Shown here: piece after piece, positions 42,864 to 52,396 of the stretch
Numbering within the stretch: the stretch's first letter is position 1
Layout of the letters: each line of letters begins with the position of its first letter
Assembly: GCA_963772645.1 (NCBI GenBank)
Contig: CAVYYD010000011.1
Location: 372,001-436,000, forward strand
Direction of reading: 5' to 3'
DNA: 64,000 nt
DNA from: DASSQJ01 sp963772645
GTDB lineage: Bacteria; Actinomycetota; Actinomycetes; Actinomycetales; Dermatophilaceae
Made by a program: the position numbers and the translations under genes
The notes under the pieces: generated by a model
Database searches by the model: none
The model's input: the letters and a program-made list of their open reading frames with translations, nothing else
Told to the model about the DNA's origin: nothing

Positions 42864-45025
42864 CCCGACCGACGACGACGGTGCTGCGCGGCGGCGGCGC
42901 CGCGCTCGTCCTCGCCCACGGCGGCGGCCTGCCGGCCGTCCTCCACTGGGGGTGCGACCTCTCCGACGACGACGTCGCCGACCTCGTGGCCCTGGGCGAC
43001 GGCCCGGTGCCGCGCAACGCCCTCGACGAGCCGTGGGACCTCTCCGTCCTGCCGACCCCCGGGGACGGCTGGCTCGGGACGCCGGGCATCGAGGCCCACC
43101 GCGGCGGCGCGGCGACGGCCCCGCGGTGGACCGCCGAGGCCCGGGGAGGCGGCTCGGCGTGCGAGGTGCGGGCCGAGGCCGCCGCCCTCGAGGCCGTCCT
43201 CGAGCTGCGGTACGAGCTCGACCTGGACGGAGTGCTGACCGTCTCCTCCGCGCTGACCTCGACGGCCGGCCCGCAGGCCGCGCGGCTCGACGTCGCGGCC
43301 CTGCGCACCCTGCTCCCGGTGCCGACCCGGGCCGGGGAGGTCCTCGACCTCACCGGGCGCTGGGTCCGCGAGCGGGTGCCGCAGCGCCGGGCGGTCGCCG
43401 ACGGGACCTGGGTGCGCACCGGGCGGCGGGGCCGCACCGGACACGACGCGACGCTCCTGCTCACCGTGGGTACCGTCGGGTTCGGCTTCCGGCACGGCGA
43501 GGTGTGGGCCGTGCACGTCGCCTGGAGCGGCAACCACGAGCACCTCGTCGAGCGCCTGCCCGAGGGCGCGGGGGTGCACGCGGCCGTCGTCGGCGGTGGT
43601 GAGGCGCTCGCACCCGGCGAGGTCAGGCTCGCGGCGGGGGAGACCTACCGCGCACCCGACGTCGTCGCCGTCTGGGCCCCGGACGGCCTCGACGGGGTGA
43701 CCAACCGGCTGGTTCGGCACCAGCGCCGCGGGGTCGGCTACCGCGCCGGGCGCCCCCGCCCGCTCGTCCTCAACACGTGGGAGGCGGTGTACTTCGACAC
43801 CGACCTGGACCAGCCTGAAGCGGCTCGCGGACACCGCGGCCGCGATCGGGGTGGAGCGCTTCGTCCTCGACGACGGCTGGTTCGGCTCGCGTCGGGACGA
43901 CACCCGCGGTCTCGGCGACTGGCAGGTCTCCGCGCAGGTGTGGCCCGAGGGGCTGGGGCCCCTGGTCGACCACGTCAAGGGTCTCGGCATGGAGTTCGGG
44001 CTGTGGTTCGAGCCCGAGATGGTCAACCTCGACTCCGAGGTCGCGCGGGCCCACCCCGACTGGGTGCTCGGGCCGCAGGCGGGAGCGCCCGCGCCCTCGC
44101 GGCACCAGCACGTCCTCGACCTGGCCAACCCGGCGGCGTTCGACCACGTCCTGGCGGCGATGAGCGGGCTCGTCACCGAGTACGGCATCGACTACGTCAA
44201 GTGGGACCACAACCGGGACCTGCACGAGGCGGTGCGCGTCGACGGCGAGACGGTCGACCGGCCCGCCGTCGCGGCGCAGACCCGCGCCACCTACCGGCTC
44301 ATGGACGCGCTGCGCGAGCGCCATCCCCACCTCGAGATCGAGTCCTGCTCCTCCGGTGGAGCGCGTGTCGACCTCGGGGTGCTGGCCCGCACCGACCGGG
44401 TCTGGGCCTCGGACTGCAACGACGCCCTCGAACGGGTGGCCATCCAGCGCTGGACCGGCCTGCTCGTCGCGCCGGAGCGGATCGGCACGCACATCGGGCC
44501 GCCGCGGGCGCACACGACCCACCGCGACCTCGACCTGTCGCTGCGGATGCTCGTGGCCCTCGGCGGGCACGCCGGGCTCGAGTGGGACGTCACGACCTGC
44601 TCCCCGGCCGAGCTCGGCGCGCTCGGGCAGTGGGCCGCGCCTCTACCGCGAGCTGCGGCCGCTCCTGCACTCCGGTGACGTCGTCCGCTCCGACCACCCG
44701 GACCCCGCGCTCGTCGTCGGCGGGGTGGTGGCCGCCGACCGGTCGGCCGCGGTCGTTCACCGTCGTCCAGGTGAGCAGCGCGCGGGGCAGCACGCCAGGA
44801 CGCGTCCCGCTGCCCGGGCTCGACCCGGCACGGCGCTACCGGGTCCGGGTGCGTCCCGAGGCCGGTCTGCCCGAGACCGTCCAGGTCCGCGGACCGGCCT
44901 GGTTCGAGGAGGCCCTGACCGGGGGCGTCCTGGTCTCCGGGGCGGTGCTCACCCGGGTCGGCCTCTCGCTGCCGGTCCTCGCCCCGGCCCAGGGCTTCCT
45001 CCTCCAGCTGACCGCGGAGGGCTGA
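42860..45025 (+). CDS. Alpha-galactosidase, GH36, with three frameshifts
   Basis: About 720 aa when corrected. The catalytic TIM barrel contains FVLDDGWFGSRRDD, the nucleophile in YVKWDHNRDLHE and the acid/base in WASDCNDALERV, all intact. The frame breaks at three places, each explained by one extra base: C at 43814/43815, C at 44640/44641, and G at 44755. Between the breaks the protein is perfectly conserved and free of stops, so a sequence error is likelier than a dead gene. Cytoplasmic; cleaves alpha-1,6-galactosides imported by the transporter upstream. Confidence 0.9.
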   Translation: MTRPTTTVLRGGGAALVLAHGGGLPAVLHWGCDLSDDDVADLVALGDGPVPRNALDEPWDLSVLPTPGDGWLGTPGIEAHRGGAATAPRWTAEARGGGSACEVRAEAAALEAVLELRYELDLDGVLTVSSALTSTAGPQAARLDVAALRTLLPVPTRAGEVLDLTGRWVRERVPQRRAVADGTWVRTGRRGRTGHDATLLLTVGTVGFGFRHGEVWAVHVAWSGNHEHLVERLPEGAGVHAAVVGGGEALAPGEVRLAAGETYRAPDVVAVWAPDGLDGVTNRLVRHQRRGVGYRAGRPRPLVLNTWEAVYFDTDLDQPEAARGHRGRDRGGALRPRRRLVRLASGRHPRSRRLAGLRAGVARGAGAPGRPRQGSRHGVRAVVRARDGQPRLRGRAGPPRLGARAAGGSARALAAPARPRPGQPGGVRPRPGGDERARHRVRHRLRQVGPQPGPARGGARRRRDGRPARRRGADPRHLPAHGRAARAPSPPRDRVLLLRWSACRPRGAGPHRPGLGLGLQRRPRTGGHPALDRPARRAGADRHAHRAAAGAHDPPRPRPVAADARGPRRARRARVGRHDLLPGRARRARAVGRASTASCGRSCTPVTSSAPTTRTPRSSSAGWWPPTGRPRSFTVVQVSSARGSTPGRVPLPGLDPARRYRVRVRPEAGLPETVQVRGPAWFEEALTGGVLVSGAVLTRVGLSLPVLAPAQGFLLQLTAEG

Positions 45026-45052
45026 GGCCGGGGCGGCCCGTCCGCCGCGGCG

Positions 45053-45796
45053 TCACCGCCACCGGGTGAGGATCTCCTCCCGGCGGAAGGTCGCCCGTGC
45101 GGCGAGGAAGCTGAGGGCGTCGAGCACGAGGAGCCCCCCGGCCATCTGCCACAGGAACGTCGTCGACAGGGTGAGCACCCGCAGCTCGAGCAGCAGGTAG
45201 ACCGCGGCGAACGGCAGGACGGCGAGCGCGCCCACCTGTTGTGCCGTCCGCACGTCGCTGACCCGTGAGGAGACGATGACGTTGAACTCGACGGCCAGGG
45301 CGGCCGACAGCGGGACGACGACGAGGAGGACCAGCCACATCGCGGAGTTGGGGAAGTAGCCGTGGCCGGTCTGCTCCCGGTACACGGGGTCGGCGAGCGC
45401 CATGAAGACGACCGCGCCGAGCTCGATCGCGACGAGCGGCGGGACGAGCGCGCCGAGTGCCTTGCCGACGAGGATCTGCAGGTCCGTCGTGGGGGTCGCC
45501 AGCAGCGGCTCGAGGCTGCGTTCGACCTTCTCCCCGACGAAGGAGTAGGAGGCGATCGCGGTGGGCAGCACGCCGGCCGCGATGGTGAAGAAGAAGAGGA
45601 AGGCGTCGAGCAGCGGGCCGAGGGCCGCGGCCGGGACCCCCCCGGTCGGCCGGTGGCCCGCGTAGCGGAGCACCATCGGCAGGCCGACACCGGCGGCCAG
45701 CGGCAGCGCGACGATCGAGACCCCGACGCTGCGCCGGGTCCGCAGGAGGCGGAGGTCCTTGGCGGCGATCGTCAGGCTGGGTCCGATGGCGTTCAC
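45053..45796 (-). CDS. ABC-2 type transporter permease
   Basis: A 247-aa membrane protein with about six helices. PTAIASYSFVGEKVERSLEP followed by LLATPTTDLQILVGKALGA is typical of ABC-2/NatB-like exporters. GTG overlaps the ATPase stop by 4 nt. Likely drug, lipid or sodium export; substrate unknown. Confidence 0.85.
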   Translation of the reverse strand: MNAIGPSLTIAAKDLRLLRTRRSVGVSIVALPLAAGVGLPMVLRYAGHRPTGGVPAAALGPLLDAFLFFFTIAAGVLPTAIASYSFVGEKVERSLEPLLATPTTDLQILVGKALGALVPPLVAIELGAVVFMALADPVYREQTGHGYFPNSAMWLVLLVVVPLSAALAVEFNVIVSSRVSDVRTAQQVGALAVLPFAAVYLLLELRVLTLSTTFLWQMAGGLLVLDALSFLAARATFRREEILTRWR

Positions 45797-46713
45797 CGCC
45801 GACCCCTGCGCACCACGTCGAGGTAGGTGTCCTCGAGGGACGCGGCTCCCGCGCCGACCTCGTGGACCCGGCCGCCGGCCCGCACGACGGCCTCGACGAG
45901 ATCGGGGACCTCGTGCTCGGGGTCGGTGAGCCCGACCGTCAGCCGGCTTCCCTCGGCGGCGAGCTCCCGGTGGCCCAGGGCGCGGACCGCGTCGGTGACG
46001 GCCGGGGTCACCGCGTCGAGACGGAGCACGGCCCGCCGGCCCGAGGCCCCCCGCAGCTCGTCCGGCGACCCGAGGGCGACCAGCCGGGTGTCGAGGATCG
46101 CGACCCGGTCGCAGACCCGCTCGGCGTCCTCGAGGTGGTGGGTGTTCAGGACGATGGTGCGGTGGTCGCGCCGCAGGTCCAGGAGCATCTCCCGGACCTC
46201 GCGGGCCCCCTCGGGGTCGAGGTTGGCCGTGGGCTCGTCGAGGAAGAGGACCGGTGGGTCGTGGACGAGCGCGCGGGCCAGGGCAAGCCGCTGCTTCATC
46301 CCCTTGGAGAACGTCGCGACCCGGCGGTCGCGGACCTCCCACAGCCGCAACCTCGTGAGGAGCTCCTCGATCCGGGCCGGCCGGCGTGCGGCGGGGAGGC
46401 CGTAGAGCCGGCCGAAGAAGTCGAGGGTCTGGACCGGGGTGAGCTCCCCGTAGAGGCCCACGTCCTCCGGGGCGAGCCCGACCATCGCCCGGACCGCCCG
46501 GGCCTGGCGCGGGTCGGTGACGCGATGGCCGCCCACGGTCGCGCTGCCGGCGCTGACCCCGATGAGGCAGGCGAGCATCCGCACCGTCGTCGTCTTGCCG
46601 GCGCCGTTCGGGCCGAGCAAGCCGAGCACCTCACCCTCGCCGACCGAGAAGGTGAGCCCCTCGACCGCGGTGACCTCGCCGAAGCGGCGGGTCAGCCCCT
46701 CGACCTCGATCAT
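45793..46713 (-). CDS. ABC transporter ATP-binding protein (DrrA/NatA type)
   Basis: A 306-aa ATPase: Walker A LGPNGAGKTTTVRML, signature FSKGMKQRLALARAL, Walker B PPVLFLDEPTANLDPEG and H-loop LNTHHLEDAERV. A C-terminal DUF4162-like extension follows residue 220. Forms a pair with the permease downstream. Divergent from the LolA-like gene; the 227-bp gap at 46714-46940 holds no other gene. Confidence 0.9.
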   Translation of the reverse strand: MIEVEGLTRRFGEVTAVEGLTFSVGEGEVLGLLGPNGAGKTTTVRMLACLIGVSAGSATVGGHRVTDPRQARAVRAMVGLAPEDVGLYGELTPVQTLDFFGRLYGLPAARRPARIEELLTRLRLWEVRDRRVATFSKGMKQRLALARALVHDPPVLFLDEPTANLDPEGAREVREMLLDLRRDHRTIVLNTHHLEDAERVCDRVAILDTRLVALGSPDELRGASGRRAVLRLDAVTPAVTDAVRALGHRELAAEGSRLTVGLTDPEHEVPDLVEAVVRAGGRVHEVGAGAASLEDTYLDVVRRGRR

Positions 46714-46940
46714 CGGGTCGTCGCGGTGGCGAGGCCGAGGTGCGACCGCTCGGACCGCTCCCCGGCCGCGGGGCCCGGCCGCGGGAGGCTCCCGTTCGGC
46801 ATGCGGGCAGGCTACGCCGTTCTCCTGTGCCCCCGCGGTGCCGCCGGACCTCCGGCCTGTCGGCCCGGCCCCCACATCCACAGCAAACCTTCACACGACC
46901 GGCACCGGCGGCCAGCGGCCGGGGGAGGAGAATCAGCGGC

Positions 46941-48073
46941 ATGGCCTTCCTCTCCCGCCACCCCCGGGTCCGCTGGGCCGCCCCGGTGGCCGCCGCCGCG
47001 CTCGTCGTGGGCGGCGTCGCCACCGCGCAGAGCAGCGCCGGCGGCCAGAGCGACCTCGCGCCACGCACCGCCCAGCAGCTCCTCGTCGCACTGCAGGGTG
47101 CCCGGCCCACTCCGCTGAGCGGCACCGTGACCCAGACCAGCGACCTCGGACTGCCCGACCTGTCCTCGGCCGGGCTCGGGGGCCCCGGCGGCTCGGGAGG
47201 CCCCGACCCGCTCACCCTGCTCTCCGGTACCCACACGTGGCGGGTCTGGTACGCCGACCCCTCCCACGCCCGGGTGGCCCTCGTCGACGGCTCCTCCGAG
47301 GTCGACGTCGTGCGCAACGGCACCGACCTCTGGCAGTGGTCGAGCAGCGACCAGTCCGTGGTCCACGCCACCGTCCCGGCGCACGGCACCGCCGGCTCGA
47401 CGGGGCGGCCGGCTCCACCAGGCCCTCGCCCTCGGACACGCCCCTGCCCGGCCTGCCCGACCCCTCCGACCCGCAGGCCGTGGCCGCCTGGGTGCTCTCC
47501 CGGCTCGACCCGACCACCCGGGTCACGACGACCACCACCGACCGGGTGGCCGGGCGGGCCGCCTACGGCCTGGTCCTCACCCCGCGGGACCCCGGCACCC
47601 TCGTCGGGTCGGTGCGCGTCTCGCTCGACGCGGCGACCTCGCTGCCGCTGGCCGTCACCGTCGACCCGCGCGGCTCGACCCGTCCCGCGCTCGACGTCCG
47701 GTTCTCCTCGCTGACCCTGGCCACCCCCGCCCGCTCCGTGTTCGCCTTCACCCCGCCCCCCGGCGCCACGGTGACGACGCCCAGGGCCGACGGGTCCCCG
47801 GGGTCGGCTCCCACGAGCGGCGCGGCGGCCCCGCGGGTCAGTGGTTCCGGGTGGACCAGCGTGGTCGTCGGGGCACTCCCGGACGCCGGCACAGGCGCCT
47901 CGAGGTCGGGGCAGCTCACGGCTCTGGGTGCGGTGCTGCCGACGGTGTCGGGCTCGTGGGGCTCCGGGCACCTGCTGAGGACACGGCTGCTCACGGTGGT
48001 GCTCACCGACGACGGCCGGGTCGCGGCCGGCGCGGTCGAGCCGTCGGCCCTCTACGCCGCCCTCGAGCGCTGA
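46941..48073 (+). CDS. LolA/RseB-like exported protein, frameshifted
   Basis: About 377 aa corrected. An N-terminal membrane/signal segment (RWAAPVAAAALVVGGVATAQ) precedes a lipoprotein-carrier-like beta domain (TLLSGTHTWRVWYADPSHAR, DVVRNGTDLWQWSSSDQSVV, then GRAAYGLVLTPRDPGTLVGS). The frame shifts near 47395-47402; one missing base restores a Pro/Ser linker. It is followed by an ABC ATPase and permease, suggesting a membrane or lipid-linked unit. A role in sensing envelope state (MucB/RseB-like) is possible but unproven. Confidence 0.75.
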
Positions 48074-48081
48074 CCCCCGTC

Positions 48082-49036
48082 GTGGCGCGCACCGCCGGCG
48101 CCGACGGCGCGGCCGTCCGCACGGCGGGACTGACCAAGCGGTTCGGTGACCACGTCGCGGTCGACGGGGTCGACCTGGAGGTCCCTCGTGGCGCGGTGTA
48201 CGGCTTCCTCGGACCCAACGGGTCCGGGAAGACGACGACGATCCGGATGCTGCTCGGCCTCGTCCGGCCGACGTCCGGCGCGGTGCAGGTGCTGGGAGCC
48301 GCGGTCCCGGAGCGGGCGGCATCGGTGCCTGCCGCGGGTGGGCGCCCTCGTCGAGGGGCCCGGGTTCCACTCGCACCTGTCCGGGACCGCCAACCTGCGG
48401 CGGCTCGACGCGGTGGACCGCGCGGCCGACCACGCGAGCACCGACCAGCGGGTCGCGGCGGCCGTGGCCCGGGTGGGGCTGACGGCCGCCGCCGGGAAGC
48501 GGTACCGCAAGTACTCGCTCGGAATGAAGCAGCGCCTGGCCATCGCCGCGACGCTGCTCGGCCCGCGCGACGTGCTGGTCCTCGACGAGCCGACGAACGG
48601 GCTGGACCCGCAGGGCACCCGCGAGATCCGCTCCCTCGTCGGCGAGCTCGCCGCGGGCGGGGTCACCGTCCTCGTCTCCAGCCACCTGCTCGCCGAGGTC
48701 GAGCAGGTGTGCAGCCACCTGGGCATCATGAACGCCGGGCGCCTCGTGGCCCAGGGCACGGTGACCGAGCTGCGCTCGCGCCAGCGCAGCACCGTCGAGG
48801 TCTCCACCGGGGACCCGCGGGCGGCGGCCCGGGTGCTGACCCGGCTCGGGCTCGCCGACGTGGTGCTCGGCGCGGGGGGTGCCCGCGGCGTCCCGGGGCC
48901 CGGGCACCGGCCCGCCGAGGTGGTCGCGGCCCTCGTCGCCGCCGGCGTACCGGTCGAGGGCTTCGCGGTGGCCCGCCCGAGCCTCGAGGAGCTCTTCGTC
49001 GAGCTGACCGGGGAGGGGTACGCCGTCGATGCGTGA
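48082..49036 (+). CDS. ABC transporter ATP-binding protein, frameshifted
   Basis: About 317 aa corrected. Walker A LGPNGSGKTTTIRMLLGL, signature YSLGMKQRLAIAATLLG, Walker B DVLVLDEPTNGLDPQG, then a C-terminal DUF4162-like part. One extra C at 48328/48329 breaks the frame just after the Walker A region; the second frame begins LPRVGALVEGPGFHSHL. It overlaps the permease gene by 8 nt. Confidence 0.88.
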
Positions 49037-49844
49037 GTCGCTGCGCTTCCTCGGCTCCGAGCTGCGGCTGGTCGCCGGGCGCCGCCGCAACCAGGCCGGC
49101 GTGCTCGTCCTCATGTCGCTGCCGGTCTTCATCGTCGTGGCCAGCCGCCTGTCCCGGCACCGGGGCGGAGGCGGCGCCGGGTTCATCGACCAGATCACGG
49201 CCAACGGCGTCTTCGCCGCCTTCGCCGCGCTCACCGTCGAGCTCGGGCTCTTCCTGCCCATCGGCGTGGCGATGGTCAGCGGCGACGCGGTGGCCGGGGA
49301 GGCGCAGGCGGGGACGCTGCGCTACCTGCTCACCGTGCCCGTCGGCCGCACCCGGCTGCTCGCGGTCAAGTACGCGGCGCTGGTGGTCACCGGCACGGTC
49401 GGTGCGGTCGCGGTGGCGGTCACCGGCGTCGTGGCCGGCGCCCTGGTCTTCGGTGCCGGACCGCTGACGACGCTGTCCGGGACCCAGATCTCCCTGGTGG
49501 AGGGCCTCTGGCGGCTCACCCTCTCGACCCTCTACGTGGCCGCGGGGCTGGCGGCCCTGGCCGCCGTCGGGCTCTTCGTCTCCACGCTCACCGAACAGCC
49601 GATCGCCGTGACCGTGGTCGTCATGGTCGTCGCGGCGGGGTCCTGGATCCTCGACTCCATCCCGCAGCTGTCGGCCCTGCACCCGTGGCTGCTCGTCGAC
49701 CGGTGGCTCGCCTTCGCCGACCTCATGCGCGACCCCCCGCAGTGGGGCACGGTGGTCGCCGGGCTCGGCGTGGACGCCGGCTACGCGGCCGTCTTCCTGC
49801 TCGCCGCGTGGGCGTCGTTCTCCGGTCGCGACGTCACGAGCTGA
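49029..49844 (+). CDS. ABC-2 type transporter permease
   Basis: A 271-aa protein with six helices; SGDAVAGEAQAGTLRYLLTV and PVGRTRLLAVKYAALVVTG are typical of ABC-2 permeases. It overlaps the ATPase end by 8 nt. Probably an exporter together with the LolA-like protein upstream; the substrate is unknown. Confidence 0.88.
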   Translation: MRESLRFLGSELRLVAGRRRNQAGVLVLMSLPVFIVVASRLSRHRGGGGAGFIDQITANGVFAAFAALTVELGLFLPIGVAMVSGDAVAGEAQAGTLRYLLTVPVGRTRLLAVKYAALVVTGTVGAVAVAVTGVVAGALVFGAGPLTTLSGTQISLVEGLWRLTLSTLYVAAGLAALAAVGLFVSTLTEQPIAVTVVVMVVAAGSWILDSIPQLSALHPWLLVDRWLAFADLMRDPPQWGTVVAGLGVDAGYAAVFLLAAWASFSGRDVTS

Positions 49845-49881
49845 CCTCCGCCGCTCACCCAGGCAGGCGCCGCCGGCGCGC

Positions 49882-50406
49882 TCACCGGACGATGAGGGTG
49901 AGCCACGCGTCGGGCGGGGCGCCGGGCCGACCGGGGACCTCACGCAGCTCCTGCCGCCAACCCGGGCCGAAGCCGTCGGCGACCCGGGTCCAGAACGCCG
50001 CGGCCGGCCGGTTCGCCGGCTGGTGGGCGATGCTCCACGTCCCGGGCGAGGCGGTCAGGACGGTGCGGGCGAAGGCGGTGCCGAGGCCGCCCCGCCGGGC
50101 CGGCGTGACGAGGAAGAAGCTGGTGAGGACGCGGGCCGGCTCGTCCATTGCCCGGGTCACCGCGAGCCCGAGGGGATGCTCCGCTGTGCTGAGCAGCCAC
50201 GCCTGGGCGTCCCGGCGGCCGGTGTCGAGCGCGTGGTCGAGGCGGACGGAACGGTAGGTGCCGTCGACGGCGGGGAGCTCCCCGGTGAACTGCGACATCT
50301 CGTGGCGGAAGAGCAGCCACAGCCGGCGCAGGGCGGGGTGATCGGCCGGCACAGCCCGCCGTGCGGTGGCCGACGGGAGGGCCGCCCCGGTTCCGCTGGT
50401 CCTCAT
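49882..50406 (-). CDS. GNAT family N-acetyltransferase
   Basis: A 174-aa protein: an N-terminal GNAT beta-alpha (ARRAVPADHPALRRLWLLF), then the acetyl-CoA-binding LVTPARRGGLGTAFARTVL, and a final part with WSIAHQPANRPAAAFWTRV. ATG overlaps the ArsR-ArsC fusion stop by 4 nt, so it is co-translated with an arsenic-resistance gene. Similarity to ArsN1 (arsinothricin acetyltransferase) is not obvious; the substrate is unknown. Confidence 0.85.
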   Translation of the reverse strand: MRTSGTGAALPSATARRAVPADHPALRRLWLLFRHEMSQFTGELPAVDGTYRSVRLDHALDTGRRDAQAWLLSTAEHPLGLAVTRAMDEPARVLTSFFLVTPARRGGLGTAFARTVLTASPGTWSIAHQPANRPAAAFWTRVADGFGPGWRQELREVPGRPGAPPDAWLTLIVR

Positions 50407-51113
50407 CCGGGGAAGCCGCCGGCCACCCGGGGTCGGCCGAGGCGGCTCGCGAGGTCGGCCACCCGGGGTCGCAGCACGTCGTGCACCGCCTCGAAGGCCC
50501 GGCGCGTGCCCTCCGGGACCGGGTCCGGGACCGACCAGTGGGCCCACGCGCGGTCGCCGACCTCCTCGTGGGCGCGGTCGCAGACCGTGACGACGAGGTC
50601 GTCGTCGCGCAGGGCGTCCCCGAGCAGCCGGGGGGCGACGTCGGGGAGGTCGAGGTGGTGACGTCGTGCGGTGGCGAGCGCCCCCCGGTGGACGCGCTCG
50701 CCGGGATGGGTGCCGGCCGAGGCCGACGTCACGAGGCTGGACCGCCGCCACAGGGCGGCGGCGAGGTGGGAGCGGGCGGTGTTGGCGGTGCACACGAAGA
50801 CCACCCGCCGGGAGGCGGGGGGCAGGGCGCCGTCGGCGGCCCCGGCCGGGGCGACCACGCCGACCGGGGCCAGCGAGAGGTAGGTGCGGCGCCGGTCACC
50901 CTCGGAGCGGCGGCGGCGCACGAGGCCGGCGTCCTCGAGGACCTCGAGGTGGTGGGCCAGGAGGTTGGAGTGGATGCCGAGCGCGGCCGCCAGCTCGCCG
51001 GGGGAGCGGTCGCTGGTGGCCAGCAGGTCCACGACGCGAAGCCGGGTGACGTCCCCGAGCGCGGCGTGCACCCGGGCCCGCCCCTTCAGCGCCGCTGTTT
51101 GCTCACTGTTCAT
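50403..51113 (-). CDS. ArsR-family repressor fused to a low-molecular-weight phosphatase-type arsenate reductase
   Basis: A 236-aa fusion. The N-terminal about 90 residues are an ArsR winged helix (HAALGDVTRLRVVDLLATSD, NLLAHHLEVLEDAGLVRRRR). The C-terminal part is an LMWPTP/ArsC domain with the P-loop VVFVCTANTARSHLAAALW (Cys-x5-Arg). The fusion couples sensing and detoxification in one protein. An AGTCAA-GT-TTGACT inverted repeat lies 3-16 bp upstream of the start codon, a likely ArsR-type operator. Divergent from the aquaporin-arsC operon. Confidence 0.9.
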   Translation of the reverse strand: MNSEQTAALKGRARVHAALGDVTRLRVVDLLATSDRSPGELAAALGIHSNLLAHHLEVLEDAGLVRRRRSEGDRRRTYLSLAPVGVVAPAGAADGALPPASRRVVFVCTANTARSHLAAALWRRSSLVTSASAGTHPGERVHRGALATARRHHLDLPDVAPRLLGDALRDDDLVVTVCDRAHEEVGDRAWAHWSVPDPVPEGTRRAFEAVHDVLRPRVADLASRLGRPRVAGGFPG

Positions 51114-51115
51114 TG

Positions 51116-51129
51116 AGTCAAGTTTGACT
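51116..51129. promoter_or_regulatory. Candidate ArsR operator
   Basis: AGTCAA (51116-51121), GT, TTGACT (51124-51129): a perfect 6-bp inverted repeat with 2-nt spacer between the divergent ars genes. Confidence 0.65.
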
Positions 51130-51159
51130 GAGCAATGGTCCGTTGGTCAAGATGGGCGG

Positions 51160-51936
51160 GTGCCCGATCCCGACGCCCCGCAGCTGGCGCGCCGGCTGCT
51201 CGCCGAGCTGCTCGGAACCGGGCTGCTCGTCACCGTCGTCGTCGGCTCGGGCATCGCCGCCCAACGGCTCTCCCCGGGCGACGTCGGCCTGCAGCTCCTC
51301 GAGAACAGCACGGCCACGGTGCTCGGGCTCGCCGTGCTCATCCTGCGTCGTTCGGCCCGGTGTCCGGGGCCCACCTCAACCCGGTCGTCTCGGCGGCGGA
51401 CTGGTTCCTCGGCCGGCGCAGCCGCCAGGGCCTGCCGCCGGCGGAGGTCGCCGCCTACACCGTGCGCCCAGGTGCGTCGGGGCCGTCGGCGGGTCGGTGC
51501 TCGCGAACGCGATGTTCGGCGTCAGCGACCGCCGTGTCGACGACCGGCGCGCGCCACCGCCGGGCACCTCCTCGCCGAGGTGGTCGCGACCGCCGTCCTC
51601 GTCGCGCTGGTCTTCGCCCTCGCCCGCACCGGCCGCGGCGTCCTCGCGGCACCGGCGGTCGGCGCCTACATCGGCGCCGCGTACTGGTTCACCTCGCTCG
51701 ACCTCCTTCGCCAACCCGGCCGTGACCGTCGGGCCGGGTCCTCACCGACACCTTCGCCGGCATCGCCCCCGCGTCCGCGCTGGGCGTTCGTCGCTCGCCC
51801 AGGCTCGTCGGGCTGGCCGTCGGCGTCGCGCTGACCCTCGGCGCTCTACCCCGACGTCAGCGGCAGCGCCGACGACGTCGTCATCCCGCACCCGGCGACC
51901 ACGGCGAGACCTCGAGCCGACGGCACCGACCACTGA
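51160..51936 (+). CDS. MIP/aquaporin-family channel, six frameshifts
   Basis: A nominal 258-aa channel; the first and last segments are in the same frame, but six shifts near 51350, 51470, 51540, 51702, 51737 and 51838 break it. Recovered pieces are GAHLNPVVSAADWFLG (first NPA-type motif, NPV), VGAVGGSVLANAMFGVS, AYIGAAYWFTS, SFANPAVTVG (second NPA), LTDTFAGIAP and YPDVSGSADDVV. The pieces are ordered and well conserved. Next to arsC, it probably passes As(III) or similar solutes out of the cell. Sequence error is the likely cause of the breaks. Confidence 0.75.
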
Positions 51937-51968
51937 CCCCCAGCGCCACCAGACCGGAGGAGCCCGGC

Positions 51969-52396
51969 ATGACCGACAGCCCGACCGACCGTCCCTGGGT
52001 CCTCTACGTCTGCGTCCACAACGCCGGCCGGTCCCAGATGGCGGCCGCCTACACCCGGCACCTGTCCGGTGGCGCCGTCGAGGTCCGCTCGGCGGGCTCC
52101 GAGCCCGCCGAGCGGTCAACCCGTCCGCCGTCGCCGCGATGGCCGAGGAGGGCATCGACATCACCGCCGAGCGGCCGAAGGTCCTCACCCCGGACGCCGT
52201 GGAGGTCTCCGACGTCGTCGTCACCATGGGCTGCGGCGACACCTGCCCGGTCTTCCCCGGCATGCGCTACGAGGACTGGGAGCTGGAGGACCCGGCCGGC
52301 AGGGGGCTCGACGCGGTCCGGCCGATCCGGGACGAGATCCGGGCCCGCGTCCTCACCCTGCTCCGCGACCTCGGGGTCGAGCCCGCCGGGGAGTGA
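51969..52396 (+). CDS. arsC: Arsenate reductase ArsC (LMWPTP type), frameshifted
   Basis: 142 aa after correction. N-terminal P-loop WVLYVCVHNAGRSQMAAAY (Cys-x5-Arg-Ser) and C-terminal VVTMGCGDTCPVFPG with the redox cysteines. One missing G at about 52114 shifts the frame after SAGSEPAE; the continuation VNPSAVAAMAEEGIDITAER matches the family. It reduces arsenate to arsenite for efflux. Follows the aquaporin gene by 32 nt. Confidence 0.9.

Noticed and set aside
49882..50406. ArsN1 arsinothricin acetyltransferase
   Set aside because: The GNAT core lacks the N-terminal pattern I know for ArsN1; position alone is not enough for the name.
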